From Pedobacter sp. Leaf170 (GTDB taxonomy: Bacteria > Bacteroidota > Bacteroidia > Sphingobacteriales > Sphingobacteriaceae), in NCBI RefSeq assembly GCF_920984665.1, contig NZ_CAKLBP010000004.1, forward strand, positions 186,001 through 250,000: a stretch of DNA of 64,000 nucleotides, in the 5' to 3' direction. The notes below the pieces were generated by a model. It saw nothing but the letters and a program-made list of their open reading frames with translations. It did not search any database and was not told the DNA's origin. Below, in pieces: positions 1 to 8,301 of this stretch; within the stretch, counting starts at the first letter, position 1; every line of letters begins with the position of its first letter. The position numbers and the translations under genes were made by a program.

Positions 1-877
1 CATTACCACTACGTTTAAAGGTTCCGGCAATTGGGAAAATATTTGCAGTATTATTTTTTATGGTGATTTGTGCCTCCGGCGATGAACCGAAAAGCTTAAA
101 GCTGCCGTAATCGAAGTAAAATAAATACGGCGATGGATTTATAGAACGAAGGCAACGGTAAACATTAAATTCATCGCCAGTAAATGCTTGCTTAAAAGCT
201 CTTGATGGCACAATTTGAAAAACATCACCACGGTAAATATGCTTTTGAAGTTTTTCTACCAAATCGATAAAGCCCTGGTCGGTAAGGTTTGATTTTTCTT
301 CGCCTTTGGTTTGAAATTTATATTCAGGATAGTTTTTATTCTGAATTAAATATTCCATTTTCTCCAAACCACTTTCTTCCTCGCCTTCAAATGAATTTCT
401 AAACAAAGTGATTTCATTTTTGAAATGGTCTATAGCAATAATATATCGGTATAAGTGGTACTGCATTTCAGGAATTTCCTCACCATCTGGTGTTTCAGAA
501 CTGAACTTAATATCTTCGAAGTGCTGTACGGCGTTCCAGGTAAAATAGCCAAACAAACCGCTGGTAATAAATTTAATTTCAGGGATTTCGGTTTCCTTAA
601 ATTTATCTTTAAAATCCACAATTTCTTCAGTTAAGTTTTCTGTTTCCTTAATCTCAACGGTTCCGTCGGGGAAATAAGTTTCCAACCGATTTCCTTTTAA
701 AATAATTCCGGCAACAGGCTCTGCACAAACAAAACTCATAGAATTTTCTCTACTATGGTAATCAGAACTTTCTAATAAAATACTATTCGGATAAACATCG
801 CGAAGGCGAAGGTAAATACTAACCGGAGTAGTGGTATCGGCAAGCATTTTCTTGTATTGTGTATTTATTTTAAACAT
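1..877 (-). CDS. trpE: Anthranilate synthase component I, N-terminal 292 residues (cut by window edge)
   Basis: This gene makes the chorismate-utilising subunit of anthranilate synthase, the first enzyme of tryptophan synthesis (cytosol). I translated the minus strand by hand from the ATG at 877-875; the frame stays open to base 1, so the C-terminal third lies outside the window. The N-terminal part (about residues 10-190) is the TrpE regulatory lobe. The chorismate-binding fold begins near residue 205 with GDVFQIVPSR, followed by NPSPYLFYF, GSSPEAQ and PIAGTFKR, all hallmarks of TrpE. Pabb or menaquinone-type paralogues share this fold, but the tryptophan leader upstream (1021-1089) settles the identity. 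No Shine-Dalgarno sequence is visible. The rest of the trp operon presumably continues to the left. Confidence 0.9.
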   Translation of the reverse strand, partial: MFKINTQYKKMLADTTTPVSIYLRLRDVYPNSILLESSDYHSRENSMSFVCAEPVAGIILKGNRLETYFPDGTVEIKETENLTEEIVDFKDKFKETEIPEIKFITSGLFGYFTWNAVQHFEDIKFSSETPDGEEIPEMQYHLYRYIIAIDHFKNEITLFRNSFEGEEESGLEKMEYLIQNKNYPEYKFQTKGEEKSNLTDQGFIDLVEKLQKHIYRGDVFQIVPSRAFKQAFTGDEFNVYRCLRSINPSPYLFYFDYGSFKLFGSSPEAQITIKNNTANIFPIAGTFKRSGN

Positions 878-885
878 TATCTTTT

Positions 886-919
886 CGTCATTGCGAGGAG
901 GAACGACGAAGCAATCTCT
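886..919. repeat. Short interspersed palindromic repeat (ATTGC...GCAAT family)
   Basis: This 34-bp element has inverted ends ATTGC and GCAAT around a GAGG/GAA core. A related element occurs at 23100-23131. It lies in the trp leader transcript, between the attenuator terminator and the trpE start, so it would be transcribed whenever the attenuator is read through. It resembles dispersed REP-like elements seen in many bacteria. Family assignment is inferred from two copies only. Confidence 0.6.
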
Positions 920-940
920 CCCCTTTTGAATTATTATTAT

Positions 941-980
941 AAAAATAAAAAGCCCGGCGTGTGGTTCTACGCCGGGCTTT
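941..980 (-). terminator. trp attenuator (rho-independent terminator)
   Basis: On the minus strand a perfect 12-bp stem (bases 969-980 with 949-960; AAAGCCCGGCGT and its complement) with an 8-nt loop is followed by a U-rich tract at 948-941. It sits between the tryptophan-rich leader peptide and trpE. The leader segment 1026-1037 (GCGCCGGCTGCG on the minus strand) can pair imperfectly with the proximal arm's partner and so form an antiterminator. A ribosome stalled at the Trp codons would leave that segment free, and one finishing at the stop codon would cover it. This is classical attenuation logic; the alternative fold was judged by eye. Confidence 0.88.
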
Positions 981-1020
981 AATGGTTCTTTTTAAGATTT
1001 AGGATGATAGAATATTTTCA

Positions 1021-1089
1021 TCATACGCAGCCGGCGCAATTCTGTTTTGAATTACCTTGCCAAAGCCATGCATGTATATTGTTAATCAT
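1021..1089 (-). CDS. trpL: trp operon leader peptide (22 aa, Trp-Leu-Trp)
   Basis: The minus-strand reading frame MINNIHAWLWQGNSKQNCAG ends in CV and TGA. The Trp codons at 1066-1068 and 1060-1062 are the sensor: low charged tRNA-Trp stalls the ribosome there. The attenuator hairpin follows 40 nt after the stop, and trpE after that. Tryptophan leader ORFs of this kind in Bacteroidota correspond to the motif described as Bacteroid-trp (established knowledge; I cannot run the covariance model). The peptide is too short for ordinary gene calling. The ATG lies only a few bases from a putative -7 box, so the message may be almost leaderless. Confidence 0.85.
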   Translation of the reverse strand: MINNIHAWLWQGNSKQNCAGCV

Positions 1090-1095
1090 ATAGAG

Positions 1096-1103
1096 CAAAA
1101 ATA
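1096..1103 (-). promoter_or_regulatory. Putative -7 box of the trp promoter (TATTTTTG)
   Basis: The minus-strand octamer matches the Bacteroidota -7 consensus TAnnTTTG. A T-run lies about 19 bp upstream where TTTG would be expected, so the -33 box is weak. By consensus spacing, transcription would start near base 1092, three or four bases before the leader-peptide ATG. Confidence 0.5.
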
Positions 1104-1260
1104 TAAAGAATTTTGAAAAATGAAAATTTTTATAAAAATAGTTTAATGTATGGTTTGATTTATTAACCAAATTGAGGGGTATGACTATGAATAGATGTAC
1201 GAGGCCTAAGTTTATAAACCTGACAGCGCGAAAATACTTTTTGTTTCAGAAACTTAAATT

Positions 1261-1305
1261 AAAGCCCTGCCTTAAACAAAAAGATTGCAGTAATGGCAGG
1301 GCTTT
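1261..1305 (-). terminator. Hairpin terminator after the membrane protein gene
   Basis: Perfect 11-bp arms AAAGCCCTGCC (1261-1271) and GGCAGGGCTTT (1295-1305) surround a 23-nt loop, with flanking T/A runs. It lies 53 bp past the stop of the minus-strand gene at 1358. The symmetrical A and T flanks would allow it to act in both directions. Confidence 0.7.
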
Positions 1306-1357
1306 GCTTTAATATATGCTGAAACTTGCTTTTCAAATAAATTTGATTAACATATCA

Positions 1358-1804
1358 TTAAGAAATACCAAAAAAGCTTCTTCCCGGAACTTCTTTAACC
1401 ATAAGGGCAATAGATACAATGATGATAAGTAAACCCAAACCAAAAAAGGTGGCAATAGTACGATGTTTAGCCACAGCATCGGCAACTTTTTTTGATTTCG
1501 CATTACCAACGGTAATTAAAATAATTGCGATAATCATCATGCTGATGTGTTCCATTTTAAAATAACGAACCGCAGGCGCACCTTTACTGCTCATAGCATA
1601 CCAACCTTCGGTAAAATAAAGCACCAATCCGATAAGCAACTGGATGTGTGCACTAATTAAGGTAAACACGTTTAACTTTCTATTGCCTTCAGTGTAAGGT
1701 TTGTTGCCAAACCAGCCCGATAATGCTTTAACTACGGCAACAATTAGTAATGCAAAAACAACATAGCGCCAACCTGAATGCGCACTTTTTAGAATTTCGT
1801 TCAT
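1358..1804 (-). CDS. Four-helix inner-membrane protein with conserved histidines, unknown function
   Basis: This 148-residue protein has four hydrophobic stretches (about residues 12-32, 45-65, 85-103 and 118-138), so it is an inner-membrane protein. Histidines sit at the helix ends: HSGWR near residue 9, SAHIQLLIG near 52, KMEHISMM near 85 and KHRTIATFFG near 114. Similar short Bacteroidota proteins are often labelled cytochrome b-like. The histidine layout would allow haem binding, but no CxxCH or other haem motif is seen, so I leave the function open. It stands alone, divergent from the amidohydrolase operon, and has its own terminator at 1261-1305. Confidence 0.75.
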   Translation of the reverse strand: MNEILKSAHSGWRYVVFALLIVAVVKALSGWFGNKPYTEGNRKLNVFTLISAHIQLLIGLVLYFTEGWYAMSSKGAPAVRYFKMEHISMMIIAIILITVGNAKSKKVADAVAKHRTIATFFGLGLLIIIVSIALMVKEVPGRSFFGIS

Positions 1805-1918
1805 GATTTTATTTTTATAACCCTCAAAAATAAATATTTATTGTAAAAAATAGGTTAATTAACAAATTGAACAGTAATTTATATTAGTTTTAAAGCAAAT
1901 AAACCCCCTAAACATATT

Positions 1919-4900
1919 ATGAAGAAAATTTTACTCGCCTTAGCGCTGGTATTTTCCTCTACAATTCTGTTTGCACAGCAAACCACCTATCCTGTTAATG
2001 GCTCATACGATACAAGACCAGGAATGTTTGCCTTTACTAACGCAACAATTGTAGTAAATGCCACAAAAACTTTGTCAAATGCAACATTATTAATCAAAGG
2101 ACAAACGATACAAGCCGTTGGTGCTGGTTTGGCTGTTCCAAAAGGTTATGTGATTGTAGATTTGAAAGGAAAATTTATTTACCCATCACTTGTTGATGCC
2201 TTTTCGAGTTATGGTACACCAGATGCAGCCACTCAGGCTCGCGGATTTGGCGGTCAGCGCCAATCTATATTTGTATCAACCAAAAAAGGAGCATACGGTT
2301 GGAACGAATCTATCAGACCTGAAACCTATGTAAAAAATATTTTTACAGTTGATAGCAAAAAAGCAGATGATTTACGTAAAGCTGGCTTTGGTAGTGTAAA
2401 CGCTATCAGTCGCGATGGTATTGCCCGCGGCGTATCAGCCGCTGTAACTTTAAATGATGGTGCAGATAACAACGTTTATCTAAAAGATCAAACCGCAGCC
2501 AATTATTCTTTTAATAAAGGAACATCATCAAACGATTACCCGACTTCATTAATGGGTTCTATCGCTTTGCTTCGCCAAACTTATTACGATGCGCAATGGT
2601 ATGGCAAACAAAAAGAAGAGTATAATATTTCTTTGGATGAATTTGCCAAGCAACAGGCAATGCCTCAAATTTTTGAGGTTGATGGTTGGGCAAACGTACT
2701 TCGTGCCGATAAAATTGGTAAAGAGTTTGGTAAACAATACATTATTAAATCTACTGGCGATGAATACCAAAGAATTGCAGAAGTAAAAGCGACTGGTGCA
2801 AGTTTAATTATTCCATTAACTTTCCCTAAAGCATATGATGTAGAAGACCCGGCAGAGGCAAGAAACATTACATTAACTCAAATGAAAGCCTGGGAAATGG
2901 CACCAACTAATGCTGCAGCTTTAGAAAAAGCAGGTATTAACTTTGCATTAACCTCTTTCGGGTTAGATAACACACGCGATTTCTGGACAAACATCCGCAC
3001 TGCGATAGAAAATGGATTAACGGAGAAACAAGCTTTAGCTTCGGTAACGGAGATACCAGCTACTTTATTAGGTATAAACGATAAAGTGGGTTCACTGGAG
3101 AAAGGTAAAGTAGCCAACTTCTTAATATCATCTGATAATTTATTTAAAAAAGAGAATATCATTTTCGAAAACTGGGTACAAGGAAAACGTTTCATTGTAA
3201 ATAAAATGGATGTTTCTGATGTTCGTGGTACTTATAATTTAAATGTTGATGGTATTGCTGGAGCATTAATTTTAAAAGTTACCGGAACTGGTAGCGGCTC
3301 TAGTGCAGCAATTGAAAGAACTGGTGCAGACAGCACAAAAACAACTGCAACTTTTACCAGAAACGGCGACTGGCTAAGCATCAACTTCAATTTAAAGAAA
3401 AACCCTAAAGGAGATGTTCGTTTAAGTGGTTATTTAACCTCTGCAAATCCACTAACTTTTAAAGGCGAAGTAGCTTTGCCTGATGGAACTTTTGGAAAAT
3501 TTACAGCAACTTATAAAGAAGCTGCAAAAGAAACGCCAAAACGCGATGAACCAAAACCAGCAATAGCTATGGGTTCTTTACTTTATCCTTTCGGTGCTTT
3601 CGGAAATACAGAAATACCAAAACAAGAGAGTGTTTTAATTAAAAATGCAACCGTTTGGACTAACGAAAAAGAAGGAATTTTGCAAAATGCAGACGTGCTT
3701 TTAGAAAACGGCAAAATAAAAGCCGTTGGAAAAAGCTTATCAGCAGGAAGTGCAAAAGTTATTGATGGTACAGGCAAACACGTAACTGCTGGTATAATTG
3801 ATGAGCACTCACACATTGCAGGTAGCGGAGGCATTAACGAGGGTGCACAGTCTGTTTCTGCTGAGGTACGTATTGCGGATATCATTAACTCTGAAGATGT
3901 AAACATTTATCGCCAGTTGGCTGGTGGTGTTACTACTTCACAAATCTTACACGGTTCGGCAAATCCCATTGGTGGGCAATCTCAATTAATAAAATTACGT
4001 TGGGGTAAAGCACCAGAAGAATTAAAATTTGCAGGTGCTGATGGTTTCATCAAATTTGCTTTAGGCGAAAACGTTAAGCAAAGTAATTTTGGTACTGGCG
4101 CACGTTTCCCGGTTACCCGTATGGGCGTTGAGCAAACATTTGTAGATGAATTTACACGTGCAAAAGAGTACGAAAAAGCAAGAGCAGTTAAAGGTAATAC
4201 TGTTCGCCGCGATTTAGAATTGGATGCAATTGTTGAAATTTTAAATAACAAACGCTTTATCACTTGCCACTCTTATGTGCAAAGCGAAATCAATATGTTA
4301 ATTCATGTTGCAGATAGTTTAGGTTTCAAAATCAACACTTTTACGCACATTTTAGAGGGTTATAAAGTAGCTGATAAAATGAAAGCGCATGGCATTGCAG
4401 CTTCTACTTTTTCTGATTGGTGGGCTTACAAAAACGAAGTTGCAGAGGCAATTCCATACAATGGCAAAATTATGCACAACGTTGGTGTAAGAACAGCATT
4501 TAACTCTGATGATGCGGAAATGGCTCGTCACTTAAATCAGGAAGCTGGAAAATCAGTGCTATACGGTAATGTTCCGGAAGAAGATGCCTTAAAATTTGTG
4601 ACTTTAAACCCGGCTCGTATGCTTCATATTGATGATAAGGTTGGCAGTTTAAAGCCTGGTAAAGATGCTGACGTAGTAATCTGGTCGGCAAACCCATTAT
4701 CTATTTATGCAAAAGCAGAAAAAACTTTTGTTGATGGCGTGGCTTATTGGGATCTGGAAAAAGATGCTCAGGTAATGAAAACACAACAAGGAGAAAAAGC
4801 TCGCTTAATTCAAAAAATGTTGGAAAGCAAAAACACCGGCGGTCGTACACAACGTCCGTTTGGCCCTGCACCACGTTTATACAATTGCGAAACTTTAGGA

Positions 4901-4942
4901 GATTATTCAGCAGACTTAAACGAAACAGACCATGCACACTAA
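1919..4942 (+). CDS. Secreted tandem amidohydrolase-family protein (1007 aa)
   Basis: A Sec signal peptide (residues 1-19, ending LFAQ) points to the periplasm. The protein holds two amidohydrolase modules joined by a beta-rich linker (about residues 425-545). The C-terminal module keeps the expected metal ligands: H630 and H632 in DEHSHIAG, H784, H810, and D864 in FNSDDAEM. The N-terminal module reads YPSLVDAFSSYG where HxH should be, so it is probably not catalytic. The family includes imidazolonepropionase-like and dipeptidase-like hydrolases; the substrate is unknown. The stop codon overlaps the next amidohydrolase gene by 11 bp, indicating translational coupling and perhaps a complex between the two products. 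Confidence 0.85.
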   Translation: MKKILLALALVFSSTILFAQQTTYPVNGSYDTRPGMFAFTNATIVVNATKTLSNATLLIKGQTIQAVGAGLAVPKGYVIVDLKGKFIYPSLVDAFSSYGTPDAATQARGFGGQRQSIFVSTKKGAYGWNESIRPETYVKNIFTVDSKKADDLRKAGFGSVNAISRDGIARGVSAAVTLNDGADNNVYLKDQTAANYSFNKGTSSNDYPTSLMGSIALLRQTYYDAQWYGKQKEEYNISLDEFAKQQAMPQIFEVDGWANVLRADKIGKEFGKQYIIKSTGDEYQRIAEVKATGASLIIPLTFPKAYDVEDPAEARNITLTQMKAWEMAPTNAAALEKAGINFALTSFGLDNTRDFWTNIRTAIENGLTEKQALASVTEIPATLLGINDKVGSLEKGKVANFLISSDNLFKKENIIFENWVQGKRFIVNKMDVSDVRGTYNLNVDGIAGALILKVTGTGSGSSAAIERTGADSTKTTATFTRNGDWLSINFNLKKNPKGDVRLSGYLTSANPLTFKGEVALPDGTFGKFTATYKEAAKETPKRDEPKPAIAMGSLLYPFGAFGNTEIPKQESVLIKNATVWTNEKEGILQNADVLLENGKIKAVGKSLSAGSAKVIDGTGKHVTAGIIDEHSHIAGSGGINEGAQSVSAEVRIADIINSEDVNIYRQLAGGVTTSQILHGSANPIGGQSQLIKLRWGKAPEELKFAGADGFIKFALGENVKQSNFGTGARFPVTRMGVEQTFVDEFTRAKEYEKARAVKGNTVRRDLELDAIVEILNNKRFITCHSYVQSEINMLIHVADSLGFKINTFTHILEGYKVADKMKAHGIAASTFSDWWAYKNEVAEAIPYNGKIMHNVGVRTAFNSDDAEMARHLNQEAGKSVLYGNVPEEDALKFVTLNPARMLHIDDKVGSLKPGKDADVVIWSANPLSIYAKAEKTFVDGVAYWDLEKDAQVMKTQQGEKARLIQKMLESKNTGGRTQRPFGPAPRLYNCETLGDYSADLNETDHAH

Positions 4943-6251
4943 CATAAAGTATATCTTAAGTCTGGCTTTATCAACATCTAGCCTGATGTGCTTTGCTCAG
5001 GCAAACATATCGCCAGCAAAAAAACAAACTAAAACCATTGCCATAACCGGAGCAACAGTTCATGTTGGCAACGGAACGGTTATTGAAAACGGAACTATCC
5101 TTTTTGGTAACGGAAAAATTATCTCGGTAGTGGCGAATGGACAGGTTCCGCAAGATGATGTTTTACGCATCAATGCCTCGGGTAAGCACATTTATCCGGG
5201 TTTAATTGCAGCAACAACAAATTTAGGTTTAGCAGAAACTGAATCTATAAAAGCAACTTTAGATTATCAGGAAATAGGTGATTTCAACTCACATATCCGT
5301 TCTATTGTGGCTTACAATACCGATTCGAAAGTTCCGGCAACCTTACGTAGTAACGGTGTTTTAATGGCACAACCTACACCACAAGGCGGCACAATATCTG
5401 GTAGTTCATCTGTTGTACAACTGGATGCCTGGAACTGGGAAGATGCAGCGATTAAAAAGGATGATGCTATGCACATGACCTGGCCGGTTACGCCTCGTTT
5501 CCGTGGTGGTTTTGGCGGTTTTGGTCGCCCGCAGGTTTCTCCGGAAATGCTTAACGAAAGAACGCAGGCAGCAATTAACCAGTTAACTTCTTTCTTTGCC
5601 GAAGCAAAAGCATACTCAGAAATGGGAAAAGCAGAAGTAATTAACACGCGTTTTGAAGCAATGAAACCTGTTTTCGCTGGTAAAGAAAAATTATTCATCG
5701 CAGCCGAAAGTCAGAAAGATATTGTTGCGGCAGTAAATTTTGCTAAAAAGTTCGGAATCACGCCGGTTATCACCGGCGCAGATGAGGCTTATTTGGTCAT
5801 CGATTTCCTTAAAGACAATAACATCTCTGTCGTGGTAAAACAACCTCATGCACTACCAAATAATAACGACGATGACGTAAATATGCCTTATAAAAATGCA
5901 GCTATTTTAGCTAACGCAGGACTAAATGTGGTGTTAAGTATCGATGGCTACTGGCAACAACGTAATTTAGCATTTATGGCCGGAACAGTTACCGCTTGGG
6001 GTTTAGATAAAGAAAAAGCTTTATCAACCATTACGCTAAATGCTGCAAAGGTTATGGGTGTAGATAAAACTACCGGCAGTATCGAAACCGGAAAAGATGC
6101 AACTTTCTTTATTTCAGCAGGTGATGCTTTGGACATGAGAACAAACAAAGTGGAGCAGGCTTTTATCCAGGGAAGAGATATTAACCTGGATAACCTACAT
6201 AAACAGCTTGATAAAAAATTCAGCGATAAATACGAAGCTGAAAAGAAATAA
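4932..6251 (+). CDS. Secreted amidohydrolase-like protein, metal-site poor (439 aa)
   Basis: A signal peptide (residues 1-22, ending MCFA) is followed by an amidohydrolase fold resembling the N-terminal half of the upstream protein. The GKHIYPGLIAATTNLG segment lacks the HxH metal pair. The C-terminal signature (TLNAAKVMGVDKTTGSIETG, then GKDATFFI) is well kept. It therefore looks like a structural or regulatory partner of the catalytic module encoded upstream, with which it overlaps by 11 bp. The last 36 bp of this gene region are duplicated at 9196-9231. A strong terminator follows at 6276. Confidence 0.82.
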   Translation: MHTNIKYILSLALSTSSLMCFAQANISPAKKQTKTIAITGATVHVGNGTVIENGTILFGNGKIISVVANGQVPQDDVLRINASGKHIYPGLIAATTNLGLAETESIKATLDYQEIGDFNSHIRSIVAYNTDSKVPATLRSNGVLMAQPTPQGGTISGSSSVVQLDAWNWEDAAIKKDDAMHMTWPVTPRFRGGFGGFGRPQVSPEMLNERTQAAINQLTSFFAEAKAYSEMGKAEVINTRFEAMKPVFAGKEKLFIAAESQKDIVAAVNFAKKFGITPVITGADEAYLVIDFLKDNNISVVVKQPHALPNNNDDDVNMPYKNAAILANAGLNVVLSIDGYWQQRNLAFMAGTVTAWGLDKEKALSTITLNAAKVMGVDKTTGSIETGKDATFFISAGDALDMRTNKVEQAFIQGRDINLDNLHKQLDKKFSDKYEAEKK

Positions 6252-6252
6252 G
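6217..6252 (+). repeat. Left copy of a 36-bp direct repeat (3' end of amidohydrolase gene)
   Basis: The 36 bases covering the last codons and stop of the amidohydrolase gene recur at 9196-9231 with one mismatch (A at 6232 replaced by G). The two copies bracket the lipoprotein/secreted-partner cassette. A coding 3' end used as a direct repeat resembles an insertion target or att-like duplication, although no integrase is present. Confidence 0.75.
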
Positions 6253-6275
6253 TTAATCATCTAACAAATCATTTT

Positions 6276-6316
6276 AATCCCTTCACCGATTCATTTCGGT
6301 GGAGGGATTTTTATTT
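6276..6316 (+). terminator. Rho-independent terminator of the amidohydrolase operon
   Basis: Arms AATCCCTTCACCGA (6276-6289) and TCGGTGGAGGGATT (6296-6309) form a 14-bp stem followed by a T-rich run to 6318. It lies 24 bp past the stop codon. Confidence 0.85.
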
Positions 6317-6328
6317 TTTAGGCTATTT

Positions 6329-6363
6329 TATGTCGTTCATGTGGCCACGTATGTCGTTCATGT
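6329..6363. repeat. Pair of 14-bp direct repeats around a GTGGCCAC palindrome
   Basis: TATGTCGTTCATGT occurs at 6329-6342 and again at 6350-6363, so the copies are exactly two helical turns apart (21 bp). The 8-bp palindrome GTGGCCAC overlaps the end of the first copy. The pair lies 80 bp upstream of the lipoprotein gene, where an activator or repressor site might be. No regulator is encoded nearby, so a regulatory role is only inferred. Confidence 0.5.
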
Positions 6364-6443
6364 CATTTTAGCTAAAGTTTAAGTTTATTATTTTATATTT
6401 AAGTATTCATCATCCCTAACCAAACAGAAACTAATTATAAAAA

Positions 6444-8297
6444 ATGATGAATAAATTAATGCTCAGCAAAGGCAAAGCTATGGCTTGCCTAATCTTAATG
6501 TGCCTATTTGTGGCGCAAAGTTGTAAGAAAGATTTATTAAAACCCGAATCTAATGACCTTCATAACGGTATTTCTATTGCTGAGGCAAAAGCTTATTTTG
6601 ATTCGAACTTAAGGCAGAATGCGAAGCCTAAGAAGCTGATGAGCAATGGCCCTTTATCAAACAGCGTAAATTTACATGATTTGCTAAATAGTAAACAACC
6701 AATCTGGGATAAAGCTTACGAAAAATTAATTTCGACAGGCAAAGCGGTTAAAATACCTCTAGATTTCGGGAAAGCGGAAATAATTGTTAATTCAAAAACA
6801 AAATCAGTTATACCTTTTAGCTCGTTAAATTATTTGTTAATGTACAAAGACAGTCTTGAGCAAATTCATGCAGAGTGGGTGTCGCTTGTTCCACAAGCTT
6901 CATGGCTTGAGAAACAAAGTAATGCTTACAGAGGACAAGTATTTGTAAAAGACTGGGCTGGCAAACTGATAAAGTGTTACTCCTATAACACAGTTCAGCC
7001 ACAACCTAAAACTGCTCTAGGAGCTAAAGGCAAAATAATGTCTGCAACCGAAACGCATTTAACTCTGCCTGTTTATGCTGAATCATACTGTATACGATTA
7101 CCTGCAGGTGTTTGCACTTGCACAGCGCCTCCTTGCGATTGGAGAAGTTGTAATGTTTGTGGCAAAACAATTTGTGGCCTTGTATGGAGCGGTGGTGGAG
7201 GGGATGAACCAGACCAGGAGCCTGAAAATAATAATAGCCAAAATTACGATGGATGGACTCCAACATCGCATTCAGGTGGTGGAGGCGTTACTAACTGGAC
7301 GGACTATCTGCCAAGTTGTAATCCAGACCCAAATTATACTGTTCCAAATTATCCTGCTCCTAATGGGCAGGAGTGGGTTATGTCTTGTTATGGGCTACCC
7401 TTGCCAGAGAGTCCAATATTCGAAGCAAGAGAATATATGGCCAACTATATGGGCATAACCGATTTAAATAAACAAAACTTTTTATTATCAAATAGCAATG
7501 TGTATGGTGCTCTTGTAGATTATACACTTGCCAATGGAGATACCCCTGAAAATAAGGATTTTATTAATTGGGCAGTAGGGTATTTAATGCAAAATCCTAG
7601 TGTAAATCTCAATGATTTTACAAATCAGTTTTTTCCAACTACTACGATCATCACCAATCCTGATGCAGACAGTTGGACAGACCCTGATGATCAAATATTA
7701 TTTGATTCTGATCAAACTGTTTATCAGCAATATCAGGATAATCAGCCATGGCCTACTGTTAATAGGGTAATAGAATTTGAAAAATTTGTGCCATTAAGAC
7801 AAACAATTGGTCCTAATGGACAACCGAAAGATGTAAGTTGTTTAATATTAGCTAAGGAACAACTTGGTAAAGCGGGTTACACCTGTTCTGGTTATTTGCC
7901 AGGATCGCAGACATTTTCAATTTATACTACTCAAAACGGCGTAGATTTGGCTGAAACTAAAAAAGCCATTAGTTATGTGATTAGTTCGCTAAATCAAAAA
8001 ATACCAGTATTAATAGGAGTCGATAATAGACCAGGTCCACCAGCTGCCAATCTAGACAATTCCACCGATCATTATGTGGTTATAGTTGGAATGGGAACCG
8101 ATATTAATGGTAAGTACTTTCAGTTTGTAGATAGTGCAACGAATAATCCTTCTACCGGAGCAAGTTATAATAATAGGTTATATTATAATTCAGCAACCGG
8201 AAAAATCACAGGAAAAACGGCTATAGTAGGCTATAGAAATTTAGCAGGAATGCATGATTATATTATAACTCAAGTTCGGAAAAGCATAAAAAAATAG
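6444..8297 (+). CDS. Lipoprotein with C-terminal papain-like (C39-like) cysteine peptidase domain
   Basis: This 617-residue protein begins with a lipoprotein signal ending AQSC (C27), followed by KKD, which suits the outer membrane and possibly surface display in Bacteroidota. A cysteine cluster lies at about residues 216-240 (eight Cys, with CTC, CNVC and CDWRSC patterns), then a Gly/Asn/Pro-rich linker. The C-terminal 160 residues look like a papain-fold peptidase: C466 in DVSCLILAKEQL, H543 in DHYVVIVGMG, and D563 in FQFVDSAT, in the Cys-His-Asp order of that clan. The assignment rests on motif order and spacing and has not been confirmed. The partner gene starts 4 bp downstream. The pair lies within a direct-repeat-bounded segment. 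A toxin, bacteriocin-processing or surface-protease role is possible. Confidence 0.65.
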   Translation: MMNKLMLSKGKAMACLILMCLFVAQSCKKDLLKPESNDLHNGISIAEAKAYFDSNLRQNAKPKKLMSNGPLSNSVNLHDLLNSKQPIWDKAYEKLISTGKAVKIPLDFGKAEIIVNSKTKSVIPFSSLNYLLMYKDSLEQIHAEWVSLVPQASWLEKQSNAYRGQVFVKDWAGKLIKCYSYNTVQPQPKTALGAKGKIMSATETHLTLPVYAESYCIRLPAGVCTCTAPPCDWRSCNVCGKTICGLVWSGGGGDEPDQEPENNNSQNYDGWTPTSHSGGGGVTNWTDYLPSCNPDPNYTVPNYPAPNGQEWVMSCYGLPLPESPIFEAREYMANYMGITDLNKQNFLLSNSNVYGALVDYTLANGDTPENKDFINWAVGYLMQNPSVNLNDFTNQFFPTTTIITNPDADSWTDPDDQILFDSDQTVYQQYQDNQPWPTVNRVIEFEKFVPLRQTIGPNGQPKDVSCLILAKEQLGKAGYTCSGYLPGSQTFSIYTTQNGVDLAETKKAISYVISSLNQKIPVLIGVDNRPGPPAANLDNSTDHYVVIVGMGTDINGKYFQFVDSATNNPSTGASYNNRLYYNSATGKITGKTAIVGYRNLAGMHDYIITQVRKSIKK

Positions 8298-8301
8298 AAT
8301 C

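Noticed and set aside
430..621. 63-codon minus-strand frame within trpE
   Set aside because: It is an out-of-frame reading of the trpE sequence, which is open in its own frame from 877 to 1.
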